Below, one piece after another: positions 1-7,119 of a stretch of DNA of 10,102 bases. Source of the stretch: Candidatus Gastranaerophilales bacterium (GTDB lineage Bacteria; Cyanobacteriota; Vampirovibrionia; Gastranaerophilales; Gastranaerophilaceae); assembly GCA_944323945.1 (NCBI GenBank), contig CALUUL010000059.1, forward strand, positions 1-10,102, written 5' to 3'. Positions within the stretch are counted from its first letter, which is position 1, and each line of letters begins with the position of its first letter. The position numbers were made by a program, and so were the translations under genes. The notes beneath the pieces were generated by a model that was not told where the DNA came from, did not search any database, and saw only the letters and a list, made by a program, of their open reading frames with translations.

Positions 1-807
1 AAATATGCTCCCGATAGGCGTGAAAATATAGTTCTTAACCAATCAATAGGTATGATTGCTTCTCTTTTAAATGAAAAGAATGAAGATATTATTTTTGCAG
101 AGAAGGAAAAAGAAAATCTTGTGCCGGCTGATGACACAATTAAAACTGCTGAAATAGTTTCTAATAATGCACGATTTATTTCCCATGAAATTAAAAATAA
201 TCTTTCTATTATTAATTTATATTCTAAAATTATGGAGAAAAGAATTCAGAATATAAAAGAATCCGAAGAAATTATGCAGTCTTTAAATAATGCAATTAGA
301 AATATAACAACGGCATCTGAAAATGTTTCATCTTTAATTTCCGATTTAAGGTGTCTAGCTTCTCCATATAAAACGGAAATAAGTCTTAAGAAAATCATTT
401 TGAATACAATTTCAATGTGTCAAGAAAAGGCGAATAATGCTGGTGTTAATATTACTATGGATGATTTTGAAGATTGTATAACGACCACAGATAAAACTAA
501 ACTTCAATGTGCTTTAATTAATTTGATTTATAATGCTATAGAAGCTTGTAATGAGTCTTGTATTGTAAATATAAGTTGTGAAATACAAAATGATACAATA
601 AAAATAAGTGTTAAAAATAATGGTGAAATGATTTTACCTGAAAATCAATCAAAGATTTTTGAAAAGGATTATACAACCAAGGAAAAAGGTAATGGGCTTG
701 GTCTTGCTATTTGTAAAGAGCAGATGAAGTTAGTAGGAGCTGATATAAATTTGGTTAATTCTGACGAAAAGATTACCGAGTTTGAAATTGTACTGCCTAA
801 GGTTTGA
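1..807 (+). CDS. Sensor histidine kinase, C-terminal part (5' end outside window)
   Basis: The reading frame is open from base 1 to the TGA at 805-807, so the ATG at 52 is probably internal and the gene starts upstream of the window. The visible 268 residues hold the dimerisation/phosphoacceptor and ATPase parts of a two-component kinase. The H-box is SHEIKNNLS, with the phosphoacceptor His at visible codon 62. The N-box is NLIYNAIEA around codons 175-183. The G1 box VKNNGEMI is at codons 204-211, followed by an F-box-like IFEKDYTTKEKG and a G2 box GNGLGLAI around codons 230-237. The usual Asp of the G1 box (DNG) is Asn here (NNG), a variant also seen in some active kinases. No membrane segment lies in the visible part; the sensor domain would be upstream. 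No response regulator is seen next to it, so the partner is unknown. The family call is firm; the signal is not. Confidence 0.9.
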   Translation, partial: KYAPDRRENIVLNQSIGMIASLLNEKNEDIIFAEKEKENLVPADDTIKTAEIVSNNARFISHEIKNNLSIINLYSKIMEKRIQNIKESEEIMQSLNNAIRNITTASENVSSLISDLRCLASPYKTEISLKKIILNTISMCQEKANNAGVNITMDDFEDCITTTDKTKLQCALINLIYNAIEACNESCIVNISCEIQNDTIKISVKNNGEMILPENQSKIFEKDYTTKEKGNGLGLAICKEQMKLVGADINLVNSDEKITEFEIVLPKV

Positions 808-861
808 TTTTTAATATAAATATTTTCCTTATATTTTCTTTTCAGTTGATAATTTAAATCG

Positions 862-867
862 TATAAT
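862..867 (+). promoter_or_regulatory. -10 box (TATAAT) placed for a leaderless helicase mRNA
   Basis: A perfect TATAAT ends 6 nt before the ATG at 874. The usual 6-7 nt spacing to the start of transcription would put the first base at or next to the A of the ATG. No Shine-Dalgarno sequence precedes this ATG. At a 17-nt spacer the -35 position reads TTTTCA, which is weak. A TTGATA at 846-851 is too close (10 nt) to be its -35. The box is visible; its use is inference. Confidence 0.4.
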
Positions 868-873
868 ATTCAT

Positions 874-2838
874 ATGGAAAATTTAACCGTAAAAAAATAT
901 ACTTTAAAAAAAGTTTCTTCAGAAGTTATATATAAGGTAGATTATGAAAAGGAATTAAATCCACCTCAATTAGAAGCCGTTAAACAAAAAGAAGGTTCGG
1001 TTTTGGTTATCGCTGGTGCTGGCAGCGGTAAGACAAAAACCCTTACTTATCGTGTTGCAAGATTAATTGAAGATGGTATAAATCCAAAAAATATTTTATT
1101 GTTGACTTTCACAAAAAAAGCTGCACAAGAAATGTTATCTCGTGCTGCTATAGTTTTAGATTCTCGTTGTGAACAAGTAGCAGGTGGAACATTTCACTCT
1201 TTTGCAAATGTTATTTTAAGAAAATATTCTTCACTATTAGAATTAAATAATAATTTTACAATTACCGATAGAGCCGACAGTGAGGATATTATAAATCATA
1301 TAAGATCTAATATTATTGGAAAACAAGAAAAACGTTTTCCAAAGAAAGGAACTATTTTAGATATATATTCTAAAGCTGTTAATAAAAATATTCCATCAGA
1401 AGATATTATTCTTTGCGAATATAAACAGTTTGAACACTGCATTGAAAAGATAAATGAAATTATATGTGAATATAATAACTATAAACATAAAAATTCGATT
1501 TTGGATTATGATGACTTATTATTATATCTAAAGACTCTTCTTGAATGTAATCCTGAAGTAAGAACGAAGTTATCAAATCAATATAAATATATAATGGTTG
1601 ATGAATATCAGGATACAAATACTATTCAGGCACAAATTGTAAAACTTTTGGCAAGCGAACATAATAATGTTATGGCAGTAGGTGATGATTCTCAAAGTAT
1701 ATATTCATTTAGAGGTGCAAATTTTAAGAATATTCTTGAATTTCCTCAGTTGTTTGATAATACAAAAATTATAAAATTGGAACAGAATTATAGGAGTTCT
1801 CAAAATATATTATCATTAGCGAATGAGATATTATTGAAGGCAAAAGAAAAGTATACAAAAACATTATTTTCAGATATTGTATCCCCAATAAAACCGGCAT
1901 TAATAAGCGCAAATGATATGAAAATGGAAGCTGAGTTTATATCTCAAAGAGTGTTGGAATTGGTTGAAGAGGAGAATCTATCTTTAAATGATATTTGTGT
2001 TCTTGCCAGAAGTGCAAGAATGACATATAACTTAGAAATAGAGCTCGCAAAAAGAAATATTCCATATAAAAAATTTGGTGGTATGAAATTTATTGAAGCT
2101 GCTCATATTAAAGATATAATTGCACATTTAAGAGTTATTTTAAATCCGTCAGATATTATAAGTTATACAAGAATTCTTCTTTTACTTGATGGAATAGGTA
2201 ATCAAAGTGCAAATAAACTATTGCCTATTTTAGTTAATGATAGTGAAATAAAAAATAAAAATCTTCCTGTTAAAAACCCCGAAGCGGTAATAAAACTTAC
2301 TGATTTAATAAATAATAATCAAAAGGATATTTTTAACCCCAAAAAAGTAGTTCAAAATGTATTGAAATATTATGAAAATATACTTAAAGATAAATATGAT
2401 GACTATACAAAAAGAGAAAAGGATTTAGAACATTTTCTTGCTTTGAGTGAAAAATATACAAGTTTAGAAGATTTTCTAAGTGACTTGGCGTTAGAACCGC
2501 CAGATACATCTGTTACAGATATTGATTCCGGTGCACAAAAAGATGAATTTTTGACACTTTCTACTATACATAGTGCAAAAGGTCTTGAATATAAAGCTGT
2601 TTTTATTATAGGTGCTGTGGATGGACGTTTTCCTTCTTTATATTCATTTAATTCTCCTGATGATTTGGACGAAGAATTAAGACTTATGTATGTTGCTGTA
2701 ACCAGAGCCAAAACTCACCTTGCTATAACATATCCGATAGATATGTTTGATTATTCAACAAATATGGTACTTTCTAAACCTTCCAGATTTTTAGACGGAA
2801 TAAATCAAGATATATTAGAAAAATGGGTAATTGAATAA
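874..2838 (+). CDS. UvrD/PcrA/Rep-type ATP-dependent DNA helicase (superfamily 1)
   Basis: This is a complete 654-residue SF1A helicase that would translocate 3'-5' on single-stranded DNA and unwind duplexes in repair or replication restart. All motifs are present in order: Q-motif LNPPQLEAV (28-36), Walker A GAGSGKT (48-54), Ia LLLTFTKKAAQEM (about 75-87), Ib GGTFHSFA (about 104-111), Walker B VDEYQD (242-247), III GDDSQSIYSFRGA (from 270), IV QNYRSS (304-309), V TIHSAKGLEY (564-573) and VI YVAVTRAK (606-613). It is shorter than typical UvrD/PcrA (about 720) and ends about 40 residues after motif VI, so the C-terminal extension of PcrA is missing; Rep is closer in length. The ATG at 874 lacks a Shine-Dalgarno but has a TATAAT 6 nt upstream. 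It converges with ilvA with no base between the stops. Which of UvrD, PcrA or Rep it replaces is not decided by sequence alone. Confidence 0.94.
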   Translation: MENLTVKKYTLKKVSSEVIYKVDYEKELNPPQLEAVKQKEGSVLVIAGAGSGKTKTLTYRVARLIEDGINPKNILLLTFTKKAAQEMLSRAAIVLDSRCEQVAGGTFHSFANVILRKYSSLLELNNNFTITDRADSEDIINHIRSNIIGKQEKRFPKKGTILDIYSKAVNKNIPSEDIILCEYKQFEHCIEKINEIICEYNNYKHKNSILDYDDLLLYLKTLLECNPEVRTKLSNQYKYIMVDEYQDTNTIQAQIVKLLASEHNNVMAVGDDSQSIYSFRGANFKNILEFPQLFDNTKIIKLEQNYRSSQNILSLANEILLKAKEKYTKTLFSDIVSPIKPALISANDMKMEAEFISQRVLELVEEENLSLNDICVLARSARMTYNLEIELAKRNIPYKKFGGMKFIEAAHIKDIIAHLRVILNPSDIISYTRILLLLDGIGNQSANKLLPILVNDSEIKNKNLPVKNPEAVIKLTDLINNNQKDIFNPKKVVQNVLKYYENILKDKYDDYTKREKDLEHFLALSEKYTSLEDFLSDLALEPPDTSVTDIDSGAQKDEFLTLSTIHSAKGLEYKAVFIIGAVDGRFPSLYSFNSPDDLDEELRLMYVAVTRAKTHLAITYPIDMFDYSTNMVLSKPSRFLDGINQDILEKWVIE

Positions 2839-4044
2839 TTATTGTTCAAAAGAAGTAATTTTGTAACCTTTTGCAATTAATGCTTTTTGAATTTCTTCGA
2901 AATGTTGTGCATCTCTTGTTTCCATTGAAATCTTTAAGAAACAATCATTAATATCTGTATTTTCACCGCCTTGATTGTGTCTTACTCTAATAACGTTAGC
3001 ACCATATTCTGCAATAATGGTTGATACTTCTCTTAATTGTCCGGGTTTATCAAGTAGTTCAATTGTTAGATGACATAGTCTTCCTGCCTTTAAAAGACCT
3101 CTGTTTATAACTCTTGAAAGAATATTAACATCTATATTTCCGCCTGAAACAATACAAGCAGTTTTTTTGTTTGCTAAAGGAAGTTTATTAAACATAGCAG
3201 CAGCTACGCTTAATGCACCGGCACCTTCCGCTACAAGTTTTTGCTTTTCCATAAGTGCAAGTATAGCAGAAGCAACTTCATCATCAGTAACTGTAACAAT
3301 ATCGTCAACATATTTCATACAGCAGTCAAATGTTAATTCGCCAGGTTTTTTAACTGCAGTACCATCAGCAAATGTGTGAACTATAGGTAATTCAAGAATT
3401 TTTTTGTTTATGTATGATTGATACATACTTCCTGCACCTTGAGCCTGAACACCATATACTTTGCAGTTCGGTTTTAATTGTTTCATTGTATATGCGATAC
3501 CGGAAATTAATCCGCCACCTCCAATAGGAACTATAACGGCATCAATATCAGGAAGTTGTTGTATAAGTTCAAGAGCAATAGTACCTTGCCCTGCTATAAC
3601 ATCTTCATCATTAAACGGGTGAATGAATTCCCCGCCTGTTTCTTGTTGAAATTTGCAAGCAGCATTGTATGCATCATCATATACTCCGTCAATAAGTTTT
3701 ATTTTTGCACCGTATTTTCTTGTTGCTTCTACTTTTGAAATTGGAGCTGTTGCCGGAATGAAAATAGTCGCATTAATGTTATTTTTTTGAGCGGCAAGAG
3801 CAACACCTTGGGCGTGATTACCTGCACTGCAAGCAATAATACCTTTTTGTCTTTGTTCTTCTGTTAATTTGGATATTTTATAATATGCACCTCTTAATTT
3901 GAAAGAACCTGTAAGTTGTAAATTTTCAGACTTTAAATAAATTTCGTGTCCTTCTAATAATGTTTTAGAAAGAATTAAATCTGTTTTTCTTGCGACTTCG
4001 CTTAATATTTTTGATGCATCATAAATTTTTGCAATGTTTAACAC
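2839..4044 (-). CDS. ilvA: Threonine ammonia-lyase (threonine dehydratase), medium form with C-terminal ACT domain
   Basis: This PLP enzyme deaminates L-threonine to 2-oxobutanoate and ammonia, the first step toward isoleucine (or threonine catabolism). It has 401 residues. The PLP-lysine motif is GSFKLRGA with Lys49, the substrate loop is SAGNHAQG (73-80), and the PLP phosphate-binding glycine loop is GGGG (175-178). The last 75 or so residues (from about LCHLTIELLDKPGQLREV) form one ACT domain. The length and single ACT domain match the medium-form ilvA/tdcB-like group rather than long IlvA (about 510 residues with two regulatory domains) or short TdcB (about 330). The start is GTG (bases 4042-4044), supported by AGAGGT seven bases upstream on the minus strand. 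The single ACT domain suggests allosteric control, but its ligand cannot be told here. No ilv/leu operon genes are adjacent. Confidence 0.94.
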   Translation of the reverse strand: MLNIAKIYDASKILSEVARKTDLILSKTLLEGHEIYLKSENLQLTGSFKLRGAYYKISKLTEEQRQKGIIACSAGNHAQGVALAAQKNNINATIFIPATAPISKVEATRKYGAKIKLIDGVYDDAYNAACKFQQETGGEFIHPFNDEDVIAGQGTIALELIQQLPDIDAVIVPIGGGGLISGIAYTMKQLKPNCKVYGVQAQGAGSMYQSYINKKILELPIVHTFADGTAVKKPGELTFDCCMKYVDDIVTVTDDEVASAILALMEKQKLVAEGAGALSVAAAMFNKLPLANKKTACIVSGGNIDVNILSRVINRGLLKAGRLCHLTIELLDKPGQLREVSTIIAEYGANVIRVRHNQGGENTDINDCFLKISMETRDAQHFEEIQKALIAKGYKITSFEQ

Positions 4045-4051
4045 AGCTACT

Positions 4052-4057
4052 ACCTCT
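4052..4057 (-). promoter_or_regulatory. Shine-Dalgarno of ilvA, deciding the GTG start
   Basis: On the minus strand this reads AGAGGT, followed by 7 nt and then GTG. No ATG lies at a comparable distance, so the GTG start at 4044 is the best choice. Confidence 0.7.
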
Positions 4058-4147
4058 TTTTTATTATTTTACACTAAAAAGTTATAATGTATAATATTGT
4101 GAAATTTTATTTTACAACGTATTTTAACTTATAATACATTGAAAATC

Positions 4148-4156
4148 TGTTATAAT
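4148..4156 (+). promoter_or_regulatory. Extended -10 promoter of the DUF2207 gene
   Basis: The sequence TGTTATAAT is an extended -10 element (TG-n-TATAAT). It would start transcription near 4163 and give a leader of about 26 nt containing the ribosome site at 4177. The -35 position is poor (CTTATA at a 17-nt spacer), as tolerated by extended -10 promoters. Three further TATAAT hexamers lie upstream at 4083, 4090 and 4130 in the ilvA/DUF2207 divergent gap, so more than one start is possible. Confidence 0.5.
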
Positions 4157-4176
4157 GATTCTATTATTACTAGGTT

Positions 4177-4182
4177 AAAGGA
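4177..4182 (+). promoter_or_regulatory. Shine-Dalgarno AAAGGA, deciding the DUF2207 start
   Basis: AAAGGA stands 6 nt before the ATG at 4189 but only 3 nt before the in-frame TTG at 4186. The spacing favours ATG 4189 as the real start. Confidence 0.65.
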
Positions 4183-4188
4183 TTTTTG

Positions 4189-6009
4189 ATGAAAAAGGTT
4201 GTTCTACTCTTTATTGTATTTTTTATGAATACTTTATTCTCTTTATGTGCAAATGCTGAAAATTATTGTATTACAAGTTATGATATAGATTTAAATGTAC
4301 ATAAAAATAGAACGGTTGATGTTACAGAGAATATTGATGTGTTTTTTTTAGCGCCATCAAGTGAATTTAAAAGAGTTTTTCCTATAAAACCTCAGTTTTT
4401 ATATAACGATGTTCAAAAGAAAAATCAGGATGTTGTAATTTCTGATATTCAAATAAATGAACCATATCTATTACAAAAAAACAACAATTCTATTATATTG
4501 AAAATAGGGGATTCTTCTAAAACATTAATGGGTCCCAAACATTATCAAATAAAGTATAAATATACAATGGGTAATGATTTCTTAAAGGCTTCGGACTTGT
4601 TCTATTTTAATATTATTGATAGAAATTGGAATACAACAATTGATAATGTAAAATTTAGAATAAAACTTCCTGTTCCATATATATATTTGCTCCAAGCAGC
4701 TAGTTTTTCACTTGGTAGAATTGATTCGGACGGGTATAATATTAGAGAATTAAACTATTTTGTAGAAAAAAATAAGATTATAACAGGAAAAGTTAATAGA
4801 ATATTATCACCTAAAGAAGGTTTATCGGTAAGAATTTTATTGCCAAATTCTTATTTCGTAAAAGAAATAAAATTTGTAGACAAAAATTTTATATTTTTAT
4901 TCATATCAGTTCTAACAATTATAGCATTTTTAATTTGGTTTATTTTTGGGCGCGATAAAAAAATAATTCCAATTATAAATTGTTATCCTCCGAAAAATAA
5001 AAATAGTGCTGAAATTGGAGTAGAATACAAAGGTATTGCATCTTCCAAAGAAATAGTATCTTTAGTTTTATATTTGGCAAATAAAGGTTATTTAGAAATA
5101 GAGGATGATGGCATTAGTTTCAGCATTCGTAAATTAAAGGATTATGATGGACAAAAGTCATATGAAAAAAGATTAATGTCTGCATTATTTAAAAATTCCG
5201 ATATTGTCACTATTGAGGACTTAATGTTTTCAAAGAGCTTTTATCGTAATTGTGTTGCTATAATTTCTTCTTTGAATAATATAAAGAAATATATTTTTGA
5301 TAAAACAGCAAATAGTTTTGAGAAGTTGTTTATTCTTATATTTTGTATATTGGGAATATTTGCTAGTATAATATATATATTAGGTGATTATTCATTATCT
5401 TTACTTTTTTCTCCAGATGCATTTTTATTGTTATTCCCGGTAGTTGGTATAATGGTTGTTTTGACATTTTTATATCAATTGATTCTTTCTAATGAAACAA
5501 ATATAGAAAAATTAAAAAAATTAATGTTTATCATTCTTTGGGGTTCTATGTTTGTAGGTATTCCTACAATATTTGTTTTATATAAAATATATAATTCAGT
5601 TATTCAAAATATAATGATTTTGTTTTATGCAATGATTTGTCTTTTTATTTCTGTAGTTTGTTTATTTAATATGCCAAAAAGAAATAAGCAAGGTGTAATA
5701 TTTCTTGCTCAAATCGAAGGATTTAAAAAATTTTTGGAAGTTGCAGAAAAATCAAAAATTGAAACTTTGATAGTAGAAAATAGAAATTATACTTCTGATG
5801 TAATTCCTTTTGCTTATGTACTTGATATAGCCGATAAGATAATACCTTTTTTGGAAAACATATCACTTTATTCACAGCCGGTTTGGTATAGAGGGAAAAT
5901 GTCCAGTTATTCTTTTTCGCTTTTTGTATCAAAAATGGAAAAAGTTTTAGAACCATCAGTTGAAAATGGAGGAATAACCAGGTATTCAAAATCAAGTTGT
6001 GTGAACTGA
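4189..6009 (+). CDS. DUF2207-family (YciQ-like) membrane protein
   Basis: This predicted membrane protein of 606 residues has unknown biochemical role. Residues 1-23 form a signal peptide (Lys-Lys, hydrophobic core, AxA motif ending at Ala23). Residues 24 to about 230 form the extracytoplasmic DUF2207 domain, beginning with the typical pattern of a vegetative-type beta stretch (YDIDLNVHKNRTVDVTENID). A membrane segment at about 234-255 is followed by a cytoplasmic portion with a winged-helix-like stretch (VSLVLYLANKGYLEIEDDG). Further membrane segments lie at about 381-399, 412-435, 445-466 and 474-493, before a soluble tail. Many family members end in a Gly/Ser-rich tail (GGGSW type); this one ends in ...YSKSSCVN and lacks it. 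A TTG at 4186 would add one residue, but the ribosome site favours ATG 4189. It is divergent from ilvA with its own promoter. The family call is good; the function is open. Confidence 0.82.
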   Translation: MKKVVLLFIVFFMNTLFSLCANAENYCITSYDIDLNVHKNRTVDVTENIDVFFLAPSSEFKRVFPIKPQFLYNDVQKKNQDVVISDIQINEPYLLQKNNNSIILKIGDSSKTLMGPKHYQIKYKYTMGNDFLKASDLFYFNIIDRNWNTTIDNVKFRIKLPVPYIYLLQAASFSLGRIDSDGYNIRELNYFVEKNKIITGKVNRILSPKEGLSVRILLPNSYFVKEIKFVDKNFIFLFISVLTIIAFLIWFIFGRDKKIIPIINCYPPKNKNSAEIGVEYKGIASSKEIVSLVLYLANKGYLEIEDDGISFSIRKLKDYDGQKSYEKRLMSALFKNSDIVTIEDLMFSKSFYRNCVAIISSLNNIKKYIFDKTANSFEKLFILIFCILGIFASIIYILGDYSLSLLFSPDAFLLLFPVVGIMVVLTFLYQLILSNETNIEKLKKLMFIILWGSMFVGIPTIFVLYKIYNSVIQNIMILFYAMICLFISVVCLFNMPKRNKQGVIFLAQIEGFKKFLEVAEKSKIETLIVENRNYTSDVIPFAYVLDIADKIIPFLENISLYSQPVWYRGKMSSYSFSLFVSKMEKVLEPSVENGGITRYSKSSCVN

Positions 6010-6103
6010 ATTAAGATATAAGTTTTATTTTTTACAAGTATAAAAATCTGGTTAAAATAAAAATAGTGTCTTTTTTTATTGAATTTATGTTAATATGTAA
6101 AGT

Positions 6104-6568
6104 ATGAATGAAAAACGTCTTCCTTATACTAATTCTATAGTTTTTGCAGCAGAGTATATAAGTCGTGCAAGCAAAGAATATGTAAGGAAAATTATTAAAG
6201 ATTATAACTTCCCAATTAGTTATGAGGAACATATTATACTAGATACAGTATATTTTTATCCGGGGTGTATACAAATGGAAATCGCAAAAAAAGTTTGTAT
6301 GCAAAGGTCTTATTTGTGTAAAATTTTAACAAAATTAGAAGATGATGAATTGATAAAAAGAGAAAAGAAAATAAAAGGTAAAAGACAAGTTGTTTTATCA
6401 GTTTATATTACCCCAAAAGGCGAAGATTTATATAAAAAAATGCATTCTGTTTTTAAAAAAGAAATATTGAATAAGCAAATTGTTGATACTGAGAAAATAA
6501 GGGAAATAACAGAAGAATTATTTAAGATGGGTGATAATTTAGTTAATACTTTTAATTTAAAGTTATAA
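6104..6568 (+). CDS. MarR-family winged-helix transcriptional regulator
   Basis: This 154-residue dimeric DNA-binding regulator has the usual MarR length. An N-terminal helix region (1-35) is followed by a winged helix: YEEHIILDTVYFYPGCIQ (helices before the HTH), EIAKKVCMQRSYLCKILTKL (helix-turn-helix, recognition helix around RSYLCKILTKLE), DDELIKRE, the wing KKIKGKRQVVLSVYITPKG, and a C-terminal dimerisation helix. It would bind a palindromic operator and respond to a small ligand or redox signal; two Cys (in PGCIQ and KVCMQ) lie near the HTH and could be redox-sensitive, which is speculation. The ATG at 6104 has no clear Shine-Dalgarno. The upstream gap (6010-6103) shows no clean palindrome. 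The nearest gene, DUF2207, is on the same strand, and MarR genes often control neighbours, but no target is shown here. Confidence 0.88.
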   Translation: MNEKRLPYTNSIVFAAEYISRASKEYVRKIIKDYNFPISYEEHIILDTVYFYPGCIQMEIAKKVCMQRSYLCKILTKLEDDELIKREKKIKGKRQVVLSVYITPKGEDLYKKMHSVFKKEILNKQIVDTEKIREITEELFKMGDNLVNTFNLKL

Positions 6569-6569
6569 C

Positions 6570-6598
6570 TTGACAAATATATTTTTTTAGACTAAACT
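6570..6598 (+). promoter_or_regulatory. Promoter TTGACA-17-TAAACT right after the marR gene
   Basis: A consensus -35 TTGACA (6570-6575) begins 2 nt past the marR stop. With a 17-nt spacer the -10 is TAAACT (6593-6598, four of six consensus bases). The start would be near 6605. No ORF with a ribosome site follows before the terminator at 6685. Confidence 0.5.
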
Positions 6599-6604
6599 TG
6601 CTGA

Positions 6605-6710
6605 ATATTCAACAGTTGAAAAATAAACATAAATAAAACTGCAACTCTTAATCATATCTCTTAACTTAAATATGACCATACTTTAGAAGCCGATAAAGGC
6701 TTCTTTTTAT
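6605..6710 (+). ncRNA. Candidate small RNA of about 105 nt
   Basis: The stretch between the promoter at 6570-6598 and the rho-independent terminator at 6685-6710 has no credible ORF; the only ATG (6672) is too close to the terminator. It therefore has the layout of an intergenic small RNA. It carries the 7-mer CTCTTAA twice (6645 and 6658) in an otherwise unstructured, AT-rich part. It matches no RNA family I recognise. The alternative is a 3' UTR and terminator of marR with a chance TTGACA. Confidence 0.35.
6685..6710 (+). terminator. Rho-independent terminator
   Basis: The stem AGAAGCC (6685-6691) pairs with GGCTTCT (6698-6704) across a GATAAA loop, followed by TTTTAT. It is one of the clearest GC-containing stems in this AT-rich window. 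It would end the marR transcript and/or the candidate small RNA. Confidence 0.82.
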
Positions 6711-6872
6711 TGTTATAATTCAACACAAAGATTTATATATACAAGAATAAAAAAAAATTGTAATATAGAGTATAACAAAAATTTTAAGAGTTAAGATGAA
6801 AAAGATTTTAATTTTTAAAATAAGTGAGGGAAGTTGAAGAGATATTTTGCTTTCTAAAAAAAAGAAGATAGA

Positions 6873-6898
6873 GCTGATGTGGTAAAGACCATATCAGC
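6873..6898 (+). terminator. Long hairpin, probable terminator
   Basis: GCTGATGTGGT (6873-6883) pairs with ACCATATCAGC (6888-6898) over 11 positions, with one G-U wobble and an AAAG loop. An A-rich run lies upstream (6856-6863) and ATTTTGCGTTTT downstream. The downstream T tract is interrupted, so termination may be weak; the A-run allows some activity on the other strand. No gene is visible directly upstream to be terminated, so it may be left from a lost gene or end an unrecognised RNA. Confidence 0.55.
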
Positions 6899-6934
6899 AT
6901 TTTGCGTTTTAAGACATTTAATAAGGTTTATACT

Positions 6935-7048
6935 ATGAGTGAAGAAAATAAGAATATAGAAAATAATCGAGAAGAAAATCAAAATAGAGAAGAATGCAAT
7001 AAAAAATGGTGGAAAAATGTTGGGTTAAAACCCAACCTACGAACTTAA
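6935..7048 (+). pseudogene. Truncated paralogue of the leader of the next membrane protein, ending in a REP
   Basis: This 37-codon ORF (ATG 6935, TAA 7046-7048, AAGG eight bases upstream) matches the start of the gene at 7120. MSEENKNIENN compares with MNDENKENIENN, and KKWWKNVGLKPNL with KRWWKNILLKSNL. It has no membrane segment or domain after that. The similarity stops at the CTAC/GTAG foot of the REP at 7018-7040; the remaining residues (RT) and the DNA behind it do not align. VGLKPNL is encoded by the REP itself. It is best read as the broken 5' end of a related membrane-protein gene cut at a REP. A short functional peptide is the less likely alternative. Confidence 0.6.
7018..7040 (-). 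repeat. REP palindrome, copy 1 (inverted)
   Basis: Read on the minus strand this is GTAG, then GTTGGGTT, TT, AACCCAAC, A: an 8-bp perfect stem with the GTAG foot that marks REPs of RAYT systems. The 23 bases are identical to copies 2 and 3. The identity with copy 2 extends to 25 bases (one more on each side). It lies in frame inside the gene remnant 6935-7048. Confidence 0.9.
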
Positions 7049-7119
7049 AGCCAGATGTAAATAAATAGAAATATATTATATACAATAAGAGAACAATGTT
7101 ATAGAATAAAGAAATTAAG

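Noticed and set aside
52..54. ATG 52 as the true start of the histidine kinase
   Set aside because: The frame is open to base 1 with coding-like residues upstream and no ribosome site before 52, so the gene most likely begins outside the window.
846..867. TTGATA and TATAAT as a paired -35/-10 promoter before the helicase
   Set aside because: The spacer is only 10 nt; the -10 alone is kept as a low-confidence element.
2403..2711. Minus-strand open frame inside the helicase
   Set aside because: It lies wholly opposite conserved helicase motifs, shows no domain and has no ribosome site; it is a shadow frame.
5723..5995. Minus-strand open frame inside the DUF2207 gene
   Set aside because: Opposite a well-supported gene, with no recognisable protein features beyond AT-rich composition.
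6645..6790. CTCTTAA at 6645 and 6658 with inverted TTAAGAG at 6784 as an operator set
   Set aside because: Seven-mers of this composition are expected by chance in such AT-rich DNA, and the spacing is irregular.
6796..6837. 13-codon ORF starting MKKILIF
   Set aside because: Too short and without strong ribosome site or context to call a gene.
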